DNA of 30,154 bases from Rhizopus sp. PT2906 (GCA_025529335.1 JAMYHX010000514.1:1-30154); one strand, 5' to 3'. Shown: positions 11,073 to 21,782, counted from the first letter of the stretch. The notes: generated by a model from the sequence alone, not told the origin. Translations and numbers: made by a program.

Positions 11073-12511
11073 TTAATAAGCATGTGAATGATAACGTTGT
11101 TCGTCTACGTGAGCAATTGGAGGCATTGGTCCAGAGACGGCAATACCATAACTTTGTTGACTTGATCTCGAACCTGATCTTGACAACGTACTTGATGCTT
11201 TACTGGCAGCACGTCGAATGGTACCTAAAACACCACGTGAATGATTTGATCCAGATGAATCGCTACGCTTGGGAAGTTTGGCTACTGCTCCAGCAACAAC
11301 AGCCATAAACGATTGCGTACGCCATCTTGTGTTGACATGCTCATCTGGTTCCACTTCACTCTGCTGTTCCTTGTCCTGTCGGCGTCGGTAGATAAACATG
11401 CCTGCTAATCCAGCTGCAGCAACACAGCCGGCAACAGCGCCCACAGAGATACCAATGATCTTGCTTTGTGGTTCTGCATCTACACTAGGTCCGTTGTTGG
11501 CAGCTTGTGTGGATACTTGGGCGTCCGGGGTGATGTTTCCTGTACCACCACTGGCATTGATTCCACCAGAAGGTGTAGGATTTATTATTGTCGTACCCGT
11601 CGATTGATCTTCTGTGGACGAAGGCTCCTGGTTATCATAAGAGGATGAATCATCATCGGTAGAAGAGTTATCGGAAGATGAGCTGTCGGCAGTGCCCTGA
11701 GCAGAGATGCTATCGGAGGGTGAACTGTTGGAGGGTGCCTGTCGATCAGCAGCAGGTGTAGGTTGAATAGCTGCAGGTTGAACGGTGGGTTCAAAGCCCT
11801 CGAGGGTGATTGTTACTGAACCAGGTGTGTCACCATTCGTGACACCTGGGGTAGGTGCTACTGCTGTTGGCACAGTTGAGGTTGCACTAACTTTATGAGA
11901 ATTTATTATAGTGCTGTGATGGTCACTTTTAGCGTGATAGGTCTTTTTAGTACGGTGTGGTTTAGTAACAGTCGAATGATGTTTCTTAGTAGTATTAACT
12001 TTTCCTCGATGCTTCTTGTCGTGTTCTTTGTCTTTGTGATGCTTTTTATTAGCATGATGAGACTTGATTGTCTTGTGGTGATGGACACTGGCACGATGAC
12101 TAGAGTGAGGATGACGGTGATGCTTCACATCGGTTGAGTGATACTTCTTTGCCTTGTGATGCTTGGCATGTTTATTAGTCTTTTTAGCGGTATGATGAGC
12201 TTTGTGACAAACGTAAGACGTGTGAATACGGTGATGTCTATTGATCGTTTTCAATTGATGTCTATGCTGCTTCTTAGCCAAAGAGCAATTGACAATTGTT
12301 TTCGTAAAGGGGCGCTTGTGATGTCGATGATGATGATGATGATCATCTGTAGTATGTGTTAACTTTTCGACGGTGGAAGCATTTACTATAATAGATCAAA
12401 CTATTTTAAATTCGCTTTGTATATTTATTGGATCATTTTTATTTGTGTACCTATAACAATGAATAAAATAGTAATGGCCAAACAAAGTAGTTGCCACCTT
12501 GACCTTTTCAT
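11073..12511 (-). CDS. Signal-peptide, His/Lys-rich single-pass membrane protein
   Basis: Two exons, 12511-12451 and 12385-11073 (65-nt intron), join to a 457-aa protein; the first 20 codons lie in a short exon that is easy to miss. That exon supplies a textbook signal peptide (MKRSRWQLLCLAITILFIVI, then VNA before the likely cut). The mature ectodomain opens with a HHHHHRHHKR cluster and then about 128 residues with 33 histidines and many lysines. A Ser/Thr/Asp/Pro-rich, probably O-glycosylated stalk follows. One transmembrane segment (IIGISVGAVAGCVAAAGLAGMFIY) ends in RRRQDK, leaving a cytosolic tail rich in Ser and Arg. The layout is that of fungal wall-stress sensors or adhesins (Mid2/Wsc-like topology), but no WSC or other known domain is visible. 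Metal binding by the His region is inference. Function unknown. Confidence 0.8.
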
Positions 12512-13321
12512 TAACAGAGAAAAAGGAGGAAAAAGAGAGAGAAAGAAAGAAAGAAAGAGAGAGAGAGAAAGGAAAGGAAAGTGAAAAGAAAAAGAAGGAG
12601 AAAAGAAGTAGAAGAAAGAAGAAGAAAGAGTGCATTAATTGGAGGGAGCACTGGCGTTTATTAACCATGTATTGACTGATATAATAAGGGTAATTTGCAC
12701 GTTGAAGTCAAGTTGTACAAAAGATTGATAAAGTGCCAATCTAACTTCCGATCATATTTGATCAACTAAACCTGAACGAGGGTAAAGTTGAAATATAGCA
12801 ACCATACTTTATTTATTCTATGACAGTTAGCTTTTTATTGGTAATGGTTAGTCCCCCAAATCATGATCGATTCACGTTTTAAAGAATCAAGCTTTAGCAC
12901 TCATGCAAGCTTATATTATTCGGAACAAAGTTTTAACAATCAATTTTCATCGTCCTGTTCGGTACTAGTTTAGAATTCTGTATTCTCCTTGATCTTTTTC
13001 TGTTTCCTTAAATAAATTTGGTGTACAAGTCTACGGGAGGCGATCTCTATCCTCCCTCAAGAGTTTTATCTCATTACCCGCTCAGGACAATGCTTACAGA
13101 ATACGAATCAATCAATAATATACTTTCCCTTATATTCTTTGATACTCTATTGCTTGATAACCAAACATAGAGGGAAATGTCAATCTTCACAGTCGAGTTG
13201 TCATGACAATGGATTTGCTTTTAATTGTCAGACAAGACGCGAGATTCCTGTCGTGACGTTTTTTTTTTTATAATTTTCTCCTTTTTTATCTCAACATTTC
13301 TCCAGTTCATTCCAAACAACA
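12512..13321. other. Intergenic region between divergent genes
   Basis: About 0.8 kb between the His-rich gene (minus) and condensin subunit 3 (plus). The first about 120 bp is a purine tract that forms a pyrimidine leader for the His-rich transcript. A short inverted repeat GGGAGG..CCTCCC lies near 13035-13056. Just before the condensin ATG the sequence is T-rich. I found no credible ORF or tRNA. Confidence 0.55.
12519..12631. repeat. GA-rich polypurine tract
   Basis: Over 100 bp almost entirely of A and G on the plus strand, with runs of GAAA and GAGA units. It lies immediately upstream of the His-rich gene start, so on that gene's sense strand it is a CT-rich leader or core-promoter tract, common in fungal genes. 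The Phe/Ser-rich frame read through it is a composition artefact. Confidence 0.8.
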
Positions 13322-16300
13322 ATGCTCACAAAGGAAAATGTCCTCAATTCATTAAAAACTCGTGTTCCTGAAATATTTATGGAAGCTCAAAAACCGAATG
13401 CTGTGCTACGAAAATACTCCATCAACTTGACAGAACTTCAGTTTCCGTGCTGTTTAAAGTCACCTGCAAAAAAGGGGGAGCCTCAGGATATTGATTATGA
13501 AGGAGAAGCAATATTTACAAAAGAAGTACTACGAAATATAAACAAAGTATTGTCTATTAAGAAGAAAGAGCCCCATGCAGACAGAATTGTGCGATTCATT
13601 GCAAGCTTTTTACAATATATGCAAGAATTTGGTAACTATTTAGCCTTCATGCGTTCATTACATACTCATTCTATTGTATAGATAACAGTTTGAGAGCTGA
13701 CGAACCTGAACCACAAACACCTGTTAAAGATAAAGAAGAAACAGAGTCTACTCGAGATGAATCAGACGAATCAGATCAAAGCGACATTGACAGATCAAAA
13801 GAGCCAACCATTGTGATCGAATCGCTAAGTAATAGCGAAGGAGAAGAAGATCAAGAGGAAGGATACGAGACTGTAGGTTCTCGATTTGTAGAAACCTTGT
13901 TGAGACATTTGCTACGAGGATTTACAGCCAAGCGTTCTTCCGTTCGTCTTCGATGTTGTCAGATTGTTGCACTAAGCATCAGCTCAATGGGAGAAATAGA
14001 GTAAGAAGGATACATCACTATCGATAGAAATGCTAACATCCATACAGTGAAGATCTTTATCAAGATCTGAAGGCAGCATTATTTGAGAGGATCAAAGATA
14101 GGGAAGCTCAAGTAAGAATACAAGCAGTTACTGCTTTATGCAGACTTCAAGGTGCAGACATTGACGTTGATCCAGCCGATGGAAAGACTATTCTTCAAAA
14201 ACTCATGTGGATATTACAACATGATTCGAGCGCGTAAAATGAAATATAATGCATGTAATGAAACAGTCATCTAACGTCCAATTAGAGAATTACGTCGAGT
14301 GATCCTGTTCAACATAGATCCTAATCAAGAAACACTACCTTTTATTGTCGAACGAGCAAGAGATTTGGACCCAATCAACAGAAGAGTTGTTTATCTGAAG
14401 CCCTTATCAGAAATAAGAGATTTTAGATTACTAACTTCCGAGCAAAGAAATAATGTATTGAAGTGGGGTCTAAATGATAGAGATCCACTTGTTCGAAAAG
14501 CTGTGGCCAAGATGCTGTCAACAAAATGGATTCAACAAGCGAATAACAACTTGATTGAATTTTTAGAGCGACTTGAAATAATGAATCCTGGTATAGCTGA
14601 TATTGCAGAGAGCGTGCTGAACGCATTTTTTACTGAAAGAATGGACATCATTAATGAAATTACATTTGATGGTAATAAGGATTGATTGTGTCATCATCTT
14701 ATCACTCACCATACTGTCTTAGCCGAGTTTTGGAAACATCTTACACCAGAAAGTGCCTTTTTAGCAAAAGTGTTCATAAAATTCCTACAAGTTAACAATA
14801 TGGATGAGCGATTGGACGAAGTATTACCAGAGGTGATAACTCATGCAGCCAATTTGAGTTACTATATAGACATGTATCACGCTACCAGCTTAGAAGACAA
14901 GCCAGAATACGAGTTTATTATATCACAACTTTTAGAAACTTGTATGAGTCTTGACTATGCGGATGAAGTGGGAAGAAGAAAGGTTTTTGAATTACTCAGA
15001 AGTATCATGGTATCCAACGAAGTGATTGACGATCATTTGACGAGAATCGTCCGACTCTTTAGGGTTGTCTCTTCGGATGAACGAGATTTCACACGAACTA
15101 TGATTGAAATTATTTCTGATATACAAGAGCAACTTAACCCGTTTGATGTATTAGATGAGTCGCCTTTAAAGAGATCGCGTTTGGATAGTGAACCTTCTTC
15201 ACAGAGAAGCACACCATCAGCCGAATCAAATGATACCCATATTAGGCTCAAATGCCTTGCTATATGTAAAAATATGTTGGAGAACAGCCAAGAAGTATGT
15301 GTGACTATGGTTTATCCGATATGGAATCTAATGGGAAACATTTTATAGTCATTTACCAAAAATTCAAACTTGTATGGTCTCCTGAACGACCTTATTGTTC
15401 CTGCAGTTCAAAATTCAGACACACAGCTAAGAGAGGTTGGCCTGCACTGCTTGGGATTATGCTGCACATTAGATCGAGAACTTGCTCAGCACAATACAGC
15501 GCTATTTATTCACTGTATTAAATGCGGACATGATGAATTGAAGATAAAAGCACTCATGGTAAGAAAGAAAGAAAGAAAAAGCATCATATGATTTATTAAA
15601 TGTATTACATTAAAGATCCTTTTCGATTTATTGATGACATATGGATTTCAAGCAGTAACAGAACATTTAAATAATGTAAGTATATATATATATAGTCAGT
15701 ATAATTTGTAGATTCTTATCCATGTTTTTAGGCAGATGAAATTAAAGAAGTTCTCGAATATTGTTTGGATGACAATAATGATGAAGTGCAAGCTCTTGCA
15801 GCTGAAGGCATTGCAAAGCTTATGCTTACAAAACGACTAAATGATGAAAGTGTAAGTTACGAAAAAAAAAAAAGATATAATAATCCAACTTGTCTTTAGC
15901 TCCTTCGTCTTTTGGTTCTTTTATATTTCCTTCCAATCACAGATCAACCCAATATAAAAGTTCAGCAATGTCTGTCCTACTTTTTCCCAGCCTATAGTTT
16001 TTCATCTCCTGAAAATCAAAAGACGATGGCTAATATTACCATGTCTGCATTAACAGAAGTCTGCAACATGCATGAAGACCTTAAACCATACGAAACAATG
16101 ATTAACCCAATTCAAATATCCGACATGCTTGCTGACTGGGTAGATCCACGTAAACTTGCAAAGTAAGCAAAAAAGAAAAAAGAAAAAAAGCAACAAGGTT
16201 CCCTAATGATTACGTATAGACTGCATATTGAGAACTTGTACGACAATGAAACAGATATGAGTACACCTGGTGAATTGGCAGTTGATGCTTTAGAGATGGC

Positions 16301-16577
16301 ATTCAAAGCAACAGGACACAAGCGAAAAACACTGTTGCATTTTGTGTTGAAACTTTATCTCGACAAAGCGAAAAAGGAAGACCTTCAGAAAATCCGAGAT
16401 CTTATTGAAAAGATTAATACGGTAATTGAAAATCATGTATACGATCCAATATCAAACTAATTTGAGATATAGGAGCAACCTATAAAGGAAGCAATGACCC
16501 GTAACGCATATGTTAAGCTGTTAAAGAAAGTGAATGAACTATTAGAGGAAGATGTTAACGAGACCAATGGAAACTAA
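13322..16577 (+). CDS. YCG1: Condensin complex subunit 3 (CAP-G / Ycg1 / Cnd3)
   Basis: Eleven exons stay in phase for 910 aa: 13322-13631, 13682-14000, 14048-14233, 14286-14671, 14723-15294, 15349-15558, 15616-15675, 15732-15851, 15900-16162, 16220-16421 and 16473-16577. HEAT-repeat subunit of condensin, which binds DNA with the kleisin during mitotic chromosome compaction. Family signs: RIVRFIASFLQYMQEF near the N-terminus, a long acidic insert, then VETLLRHLLRGFTAKRSSVRLRCCQIV (a Cnd3 hallmark), DREAQVRIQAVTALCRLQG, and the Cnd3 C-terminal block around IRLKCLAICKNMLENSQE. Length is close to yeast Ycg1 and human CAP-G. One 51-nt intron (14672-14722) contains an in-frame TGA; removing it restores a continuous HEAT region. 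The C-terminus after exon 10 is confirmed only by frame and splice sites. Confidence 0.9.
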
Positions 16578-16950
16578 TGATAGTAAATATTTGCCCTTAC
16601 TAGTAAATCTTTATCTGTATTATATATTTATACACTTTGGATGATGTGAAAGAACTCTAAGCCAACTTAAATAATAAAAAAAAAGGAGGGATATAGGTTT
16701 AGAATAATCCATTACATGCTTTATACATGTCCACTCATGCTTGAAGTGACACCACACAGAACCATCAGTTATGCGCAACTAAAAGATATTATTTACTACA
16801 AACAAATAAGACAAAAAAAAAGAACGACAGTGATAGAGCAAATTACTAGATCTAAATAGGGCTAGTCTCCCTGCCTGAAATGGGGGTAAAGCACATTTTG
16901 TTTGCTTTCGAATTTTTTAGAAACAAAACGAAATTTCAGCGATATTCAGA
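16578..16950. other. Convergent intergenic region
   Basis: 373 bp between the condensin stop and the last supported exon of the minus-strand gene at 16951. It is AT-rich with A runs at 16676-16684 and 16813-16821. A good splice acceptor on the minus strand at 16876 (cccccatttcag) could start a further exon of the neighbouring minus-strand gene. Nothing else recognisable. Confidence 0.45.
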
Positions 16951-18172
16951 TCAGTAAATAATATAGTGTACTGGGTTGGTTGTGCTTGCGTCATTTAGAT
17001 CAACGTTACAAGATGATAATATACCATAAACTGCTTGAGGTCGTGACCCTTTTTGATCATGATACAACCAACTACCCTGAAGGGGAAGCCTGTTTAGTAG
17101 AAAAGAAGAAAAAAAAAAAAAGATAAATGCTAAATCGGGAAATGCAGGTCTTATTGTATCCAATGTTTGGGTAACTATGCATATTGTACTCCCTAATGGC
17201 GTTATTACGAAACCTTTAGTATGGCTGAGAATAGTATTTTAGTTACTACTGTGCATGCAAGTAATTGTCACATCAAGCAGAGCCTTTGGGAATTGTTTGA
17301 ACAAAAGGGGGACGATGTATGTATATATAACAAAACCGGTTTTTGTTGTTGTTGTTGTTGTTGTTCGTTATGAATATCTGGCAGTGCTTTCGGATAATTC
17401 ATGCATAACTGTGAAAAGAGAGAAATATTAAATTGATAGTCCAAAAGATTTAAAGTTGACTATCTTGCATGATTATATGAATCAGTTAAAAATACAATAG
17501 ACTCTTAACGAGACGTGGCTTCTGATAGAATATACAACTGTGCGTATTTTTTATTCTCTAGAGTAGCATAAAAAAAGAGGTGCAAGTAGTGGGAACATTT
17601 TTTTAATGTAACCACTTTATGTTACATTGTTACTCTCATTCTCTCTATTTCTCTCTTTCTGTGTAGCGAACATGAGGAAGTAGTTTACCCAATCTTGAGA
17701 AAGAAAAAAATAGAATCATCCATTGCACTTACCCTATAGACTTGATGGATGGCATCTGAATCACAAGGTGAGTTTTACTTGAATATGGAAATCATCATAG
17801 GGCGTTACACTATGGTAAAAATGACGCCAGTGTCATGTTTTTGCCAAGTTTCATTTTCTTTGGTAATGTTGATGATATGAAGCTAAACAGGTAAAAGGAG
17901 GTATAAAGATTAAAAAAAAAGAATAGCAAAGAACAATTACTTGTGATTGCTAAATAAAGACTATTGTCAGTGGGAATCCCTTCTTCTTCTTGCCTATAGC
18001 ATCCCAGGTAACAATGAACCGATGACCTATTGTTTACAGTTGTACCAAGTATACATCTACGAATCATCTGGGCTGTAATAGAAGCCCATTTTTCTAGTTT
18101 GATAAAGGTAATCTCAAAAAGAAGGCACGTTTTTTGCCATTTATGCAGGCTCTTGTTGTATCGACAGTCATG
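16951..18172 (-). CDS. Unresolved multi-exon gene, polyQ exon, weak START-like region
   Basis: I do not recognise this gene with confidence, but part of it is clearly exon-like. Exon 17408-17272 is preceded by ctcttttcacag and reads in one frame with a run of seven Gln (LPDIHNEQQQQQQQKPVLLY). It ends in phase 2 at a GTGACA donor. The next exon begins at 17224 after ttctcag in the matching phase and runs to a stop at 16951. It contains HTKGFVITPLGSTICIVTQ, which resembles the late beta-strand region of START lipid-binding domains (inference, weak). Upstream, 18092-17941 reads KWASITAQMIRRCILG..IPTDNSLYLAITS up to a GTAATT donor, but I could not join it in phase to later exons. A Phe-rich stretch near 17115 may be an undetected intron. 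Start codon and upper exons are uncertain; a decayed gene is possible. Confidence 0.35.
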
Positions 18173-18340
18173 TAATGAAACTATAAAACATTCTTGATCT
18201 TTTGTTCTCTTCTTGGTCAATGCGTAGCATCACTATCACAAATACTCTTGTGTAATTTAATGGGATAAAGTTCCTAAAAAAAGAAATAGGAGAGTCAGGG
18301 GCGGGTTTTATTGTGAAACAGTCGAAATTATTTCGATGAA

Positions 18341-18347
18341 TATAAAA
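18341..18347 (+). promoter_or_regulatory. TATA box
   Basis: TATAAAA lies 94 nt upstream of the ATG at 18435 and is followed by a long CT-rich leader that ends at the start codon. This is the usual fungal core-promoter layout and supports transcription of the small plus-strand gene. Confidence 0.5.
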
Positions 18348-18434
18348 GGTCTCTAGCTCAATTTGAATAAATCTACAGCTTCTTATTTCTTTTCTTTCTC
18401 CTTCTCTTTCTCTTGTTAGCTTTTTTCTTTTTAT

Positions 18435-18662
18435 ATGATGGCTTGGAATCATCCTTCACATATTGCTACATCAACCATTCGTCAATTATTAAATAACAAG
18501 CAAAAGGCCAAGGACAGATTTAGCTACAGGACCTGCCCCATCTGTCAGCAAAAACTGTTAGTCAGAATCAATGGATCGTTCGTTTATAAATGGATTAGTC
18601 AACACTTTTCTACTTATCACCACGAATGGATGCATGTCGTCGTGAATTTACATGAAAAATGA
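18435..18662 (+). CDS. Small Cys/His protein, possible zinc finger (75 aa)
   Basis: A single-exon frame starting MMAWNHPSH and ending in LHEK. It contains CPICQQKL (a CxxC knuckle) followed about 25-30 residues later by HFSTYHHEW. That gives a Cys2 plus His cluster that could hold one zinc ion. The CxxC sits in a compact run with conserved-looking aromatic residues rather than low-complexity sequence. A TATA box and CT-rich leader lie directly upstream, and a T run and AC repeat follow the stop. No family recognised. A second methionine codon follows the first, so the start could be either. Confidence 0.5.
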   Translation: MMAWNHPSHIATSTIRQLLNNKQKAKDRFSYRTCPICQQKLLVRINGSFVYKWISQHFSTYHHEWMHVVVNLHEK

Positions 18663-18709
18663 ACTAGTATACTTAGTGTAAATACCCGTCTTTTTTTTTC
18701 CCAAACACA

Positions 18710-18735
18710 TACACACGCACACACACACACACACA
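18710..18735. repeat. (AC)n microsatellite
   Basis: A nearly perfect dinucleotide AC repeat with one G interruption, in the 3' flank of the small Cys/His gene. Looser CA-rich sequence continues to about 18770. It is likely length-polymorphic. Confidence 0.85.
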
Positions 18736-18929
18736 AAAGCACATACACGCATACTCACAGTACATACACATTTGTTTCAAGGGAAAAAAAAAATCTCGCA
18801 ACTTGATCTTATCATATTGCATTTAAAACTATACCATATTTCTTTGTTACATGTAAACAGCTACACTTTATTCATAACCACATAAAATGCACATATATAG
18901 TAAATAAAAACTTTCTTCCCATTGCTCAT

Positions 18930-19855
18930 TCAAGTTGTATTACTCTGATTGACGCCACTAGAGCCAGATGACACTGGCAGCTGCCCATCAATATCAGTCG
19001 ATGCTAGTGAGATAGCATCATCGTTATCGTCATTTTCATCAAATAATAGCAATGTGGGTCTTCTTTCCGAATGCCAACCATCTATACTTAGCATAGCTTC
19101 CATGACCTGTATATCTATTCTATCCCTTGGATGTTCAAATCCATCTGCTATATCCTTGCCAAATTTCGCAAGCAGTGTTAATTTTTCGGCATATTCCTGT
19201 AAGGCATTCAATTTCAAATAGAATGCTTCCTTAAGCATCGTCTTTTTGAAACCCGCGGTATCATCTATTAACTGCATGGTAGCAAGCTCTTTTTCAAATT
19301 CTTGTATTCTATCCAAGTTTGAATTTGTCTTTTTTAAGTGGTTAATCCTGTCCTCGATCGCCCTTCTTCTCTCTTCCCTATCCAGTCTTTCTTGTTCTTT
19401 CTGTCGAATGAGCTTGATGATACGCCGATAAAGCCTATGTTCATCTAACATTGTTTATAAGCAAGAGTATCTGCTTGTATATACTTACCAGCATAGCATT
19501 GTTCTAATTCTACTTGCTTATTAAATAAACTACAAAGTGCTTTCCCGACATCCTGGAGAGCATAATTTAAAATTAAACATCCCCTTCTTTTATATTTATT
19601 ATTTACCTTAATGCGATATTCCTTATCCTGTTCATATTTTACGGATTCATCATTCACCCAGTCCATAAAGGCCTTGCTTGTCTCTAACTGCTGATATGCC
19701 TTTGTTCTTAATGTTGCTAGCTCATTTCGTTCTTGAAACAACCAATAGTTGAGAGATCTCGTGTCTTGGTTCTGTAAAGGGTTATTACGAGCCACTTGTG
19801 ACTGAACTTGGGTTGTTAATTTGCTAATGGAGTATTGCAAATCTTTGAAATTCAT
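18930..19855 (-). CDS. Eisosome core protein, Pil1/Lsp1-like BAR protein
   Basis: Three exons, 19855-19607, 19552-19489 and 19444-18930, join in phase to 275 aa. Pil1/Lsp1 proteins form the BAR-domain coat of eisosomes, furrow-like plasma-membrane domains, and respond to sphingolipid and TORC2 signalling. The best matching part is the coiled-coil core: DEHRLYRRIIKLIRQ, RRRAIEDRINHLKK, then LDRIQEFEKELATMQ and YAEKLTLLAKFGKDIADG, which follows the order and spacing of the Pil1 core. The C-terminus is acidic and Ser-rich, as in Pil1. It is shorter than yeast Pil1/Lsp1 (339 and 341 aa). The N-terminus (MNFKDLQYSISKL) lacks the usual RTAYSIRN segment, so this is a divergent or Mucoromycota-specific paralogue. 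The start at 19855 is the first ATG of exon 1. Confidence 0.75.
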
Positions 19856-20057
19856 TATAAACACACACAACAAAAAATATATTTAAAATGGTAAACGGCT
19901 TTGCTTTTTATTGCTACACTTGTGTTCTTGTATAAGTGACACAGTAGAGATAATTGTTTGTAAAACCATCTCCTATTTTACTTGTTTATCCGTTTCTTTG
20001 AGTTACATTGCTTTAATGAAAAGCATTTGACAGCACTCTCTTCATAATGGACCGTTT

Positions 20058-20264
20058 ATGAAGAGAAAAAGGGGAAGTGTGTGGTGCCATGGTTACGCAA
20101 CCATTAGAGAGTGTCACCATAATTATGCAGCAAGTGCAAGTATGAAGGCGTGTTTAAAGAAAAAAGCATATCCACGGCAATCGCCTGAGACACAAGAAGA
20201 AGACGAAAAAGAGTTAAAAGCAGTGATAGCAGAAGAAGGCTCAAAGCTTCTCAATGACTTTTAA
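20058..20264 (+). CDS. Hypothetical 68-aa protein
   Basis: Single open frame, MKRKRGSVWCHGYATIRECH to KLLNDF. It is Lys/Arg-rich at the N-terminus and has three Cys. The C-terminal half is charged, Glu/Lys-rich and probably helical. An AATAAA follows the stop within a few bases. The spacing of Cys (C-x8-C-x12-C) is close to, but does not match, the twin CX9C pattern of small mitochondrial import substrates. I do not recognise a family. Composition looks more like protein than like shadow frames, but coding status is unproven. Confidence 0.35.
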   Translation: MKRKRGSVWCHGYATIRECHHNYAASASMKACLKKKAYPRQSPETQEEDEKELKAVIAEEGSKLLNDF

Positions 20265-20490
20265 TTTAATAAACGCTCGAGTTTATGATTGTCAGTTGAT
20301 GATAGTTAAATGACAAGATTCGTCAGAAAATATCAAGGTGGGCTCAACCAACGCTTGTTAACATTGAATATGCAACGTTATTCATTGAGTCAACTTACAC
20401 GCCTTTCATAGATCTTTTTCAATATTTAATGATTTTAACTCCCTCCTTTGTTTCCATTGGTTAAATAACCTAGTGCTCTCTTCTTTTTTC

Positions 20491-20511
20491 TTTTTTTTTT
20501 TTTTTTTTTTT
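20491..20511. repeat. Poly(T) tract upstream of the HMG-box gene
   Basis: An uninterrupted run of 21 T preceded by further T/C sequence, about 40-60 nt upstream of the first candidate start codon of the HMG-box gene. Such T tracts are common in fungal promoters as nucleosome-poor elements. Confidence 0.75.
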
Positions 20512-20669
20512 AACTTAAACTCTACATATCACATAGACAGTTTTAGAATGAGTTAGTTTAGCTTTTATAAATGTGAAAATATAGAACTAAATAAACTCTC
20601 TCTTACTTTCCCTTCTTTATAGACAATTTAGCAAACAATATTCAATATAGTCTTCAGCATTATGCTGCA

Positions 20670-20709
20670 ATGACACAAGCACAATTACTAAATGCTACCC
20701 CTTCTCCTC

Positions 20710-20741
<32 letters not shown>

Positions 20742-21778
20742 CCATTGATACAAGGCATCAATTATCCTACACTATCTTTACTTCGAATGACAACACCACC
20801 ACAACTACACCAGCCGACAATCGCCAGTCCTTCTTCTTCTTCTTCTTCTTCTTCTTCTGGTAAAGAAGACTGTAACGCGCCCATTCGAGTGACTCGACCG
20901 CCTAATGCATACCTGTTGTTTAATAAAAAAATGAGAAGAATCCTCAAAGATCAAGATCCAACAATGAACGTAGGCGAAATCAGTAAACAGATTGCAGATC
21001 GATGGAAAAAAATGACTCAAGTAATTATAATAATCAATGACTTGCATATAAAACTCATAGTTATATATAGGAGGAAAAAGATATCTACATAAAGGAAGCT
21101 AATCGACTCAAAGAGGAACAAAGAGCACTTCACCCGAACTCAATGTACATTCGTCGTTCAAGAGCAGAACTGATAGAGGCTGGTAAAATAAACAAAGAAG
21201 ACGACAACAACAACATATCCGAATCAGACAAGAAGAAGCGGGGAAAGAAAAGAACAAAAAACCCGGGTATACCAAAGCATCCACTGTCAGCGTATATGTG
21301 GTATCTGACAGAAGTAAGACCAAAGACGATGAAAAAATTTCCGAGTTCAAATGTGGGGCAGATCAGCAAATATTGTGCAGAAAAATGGCATAGCATGACG
21401 GACGAAGAACGAGCGCCTTGGAAGACAAAGGCTCAAGTAGATAAGGACAGATATGCAAGAGAGATGCAGCTGTACGCTATTCAAAATGATCATGAGCTAG
21501 GAAGAGGTACTAGGCAAAAATATAGACATGCTATTATCGCAGCAGCAGCAGCAGCAGCAGCAGCCTCTACTACACCTACAGTGTCAACACCATCTACAGC
21601 ATCTGGGAACACCACAGATTGCTTATTGGATAGTGCACTATTTAATAAAGAATATGACCCATCCTTACTGATATCAGCTCCCACAAGCCCAAGTTCTATT
21701 TTAAGAGCAAACACATCAGGTCAGTCACATACAAGCAGCCTAATACATGCGCCCGAAGACGAGTTTGTCAATCACTGA
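20670..21778 (+). CDS. Double HMG-box DNA-binding protein with polyQ
   Basis: Exons 20670-21020 and 21071-21778 (50-nt intron) give 352 aa. After a polyQ run and a Ser run comes a first HMG box of SOX/MATA type (RPPNAYLLFNKKMRRILKDQ, KQIADRWKKMTQEEKDIY, ending HPNSMYIRRSRAEL). A basic linker (KKKRGKKRTKNPG) leads to a second, HMGB-type box (PKHPLSAYMWYLTEVRP, GQISKYCAEKWHSMTDEE). The tail has a nine-Ala run and Ser/Thr-rich sequence. It is probably a nuclear transcription or chromatin factor. The single intron splits the first box. The start is uncertain: the frame stays open upstream to a strong acceptor at 20621-20622. Joining it to ATGA at 20548-20551 (donor GTTAGT) would add about 16 residues. 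Mucoralean sex-locus proteins have one HMG box, so this is not an obvious sexM/sexP. Confidence 0.85.
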
Positions 21779-21782
21779 ACCT

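Noticed and set aside
12396..12668. Phe/Ser/Leu-rich 90-codon minus-strand frame
   Set aside because: It is a read-through of the CT-rich leader in the wrong frame. The real signal-peptide exon of the His-rich gene (12511-12451) lies inside it in another frame.
13035..13056. GGGAGG..CCTCCC hairpin as an RNA gene or terminator
   Set aside because: A six-base stem alone is expected by chance at this scale, and eukaryotic genes do not use such terminators. No tRNA-like cloverleaf was found around it.
18168..18452. 94-codon minus-strand frame
   Set aside because: It covers the TATA box, CT-rich leader and start codon of the plus-strand gene at 18435 and has no domain-like pattern.
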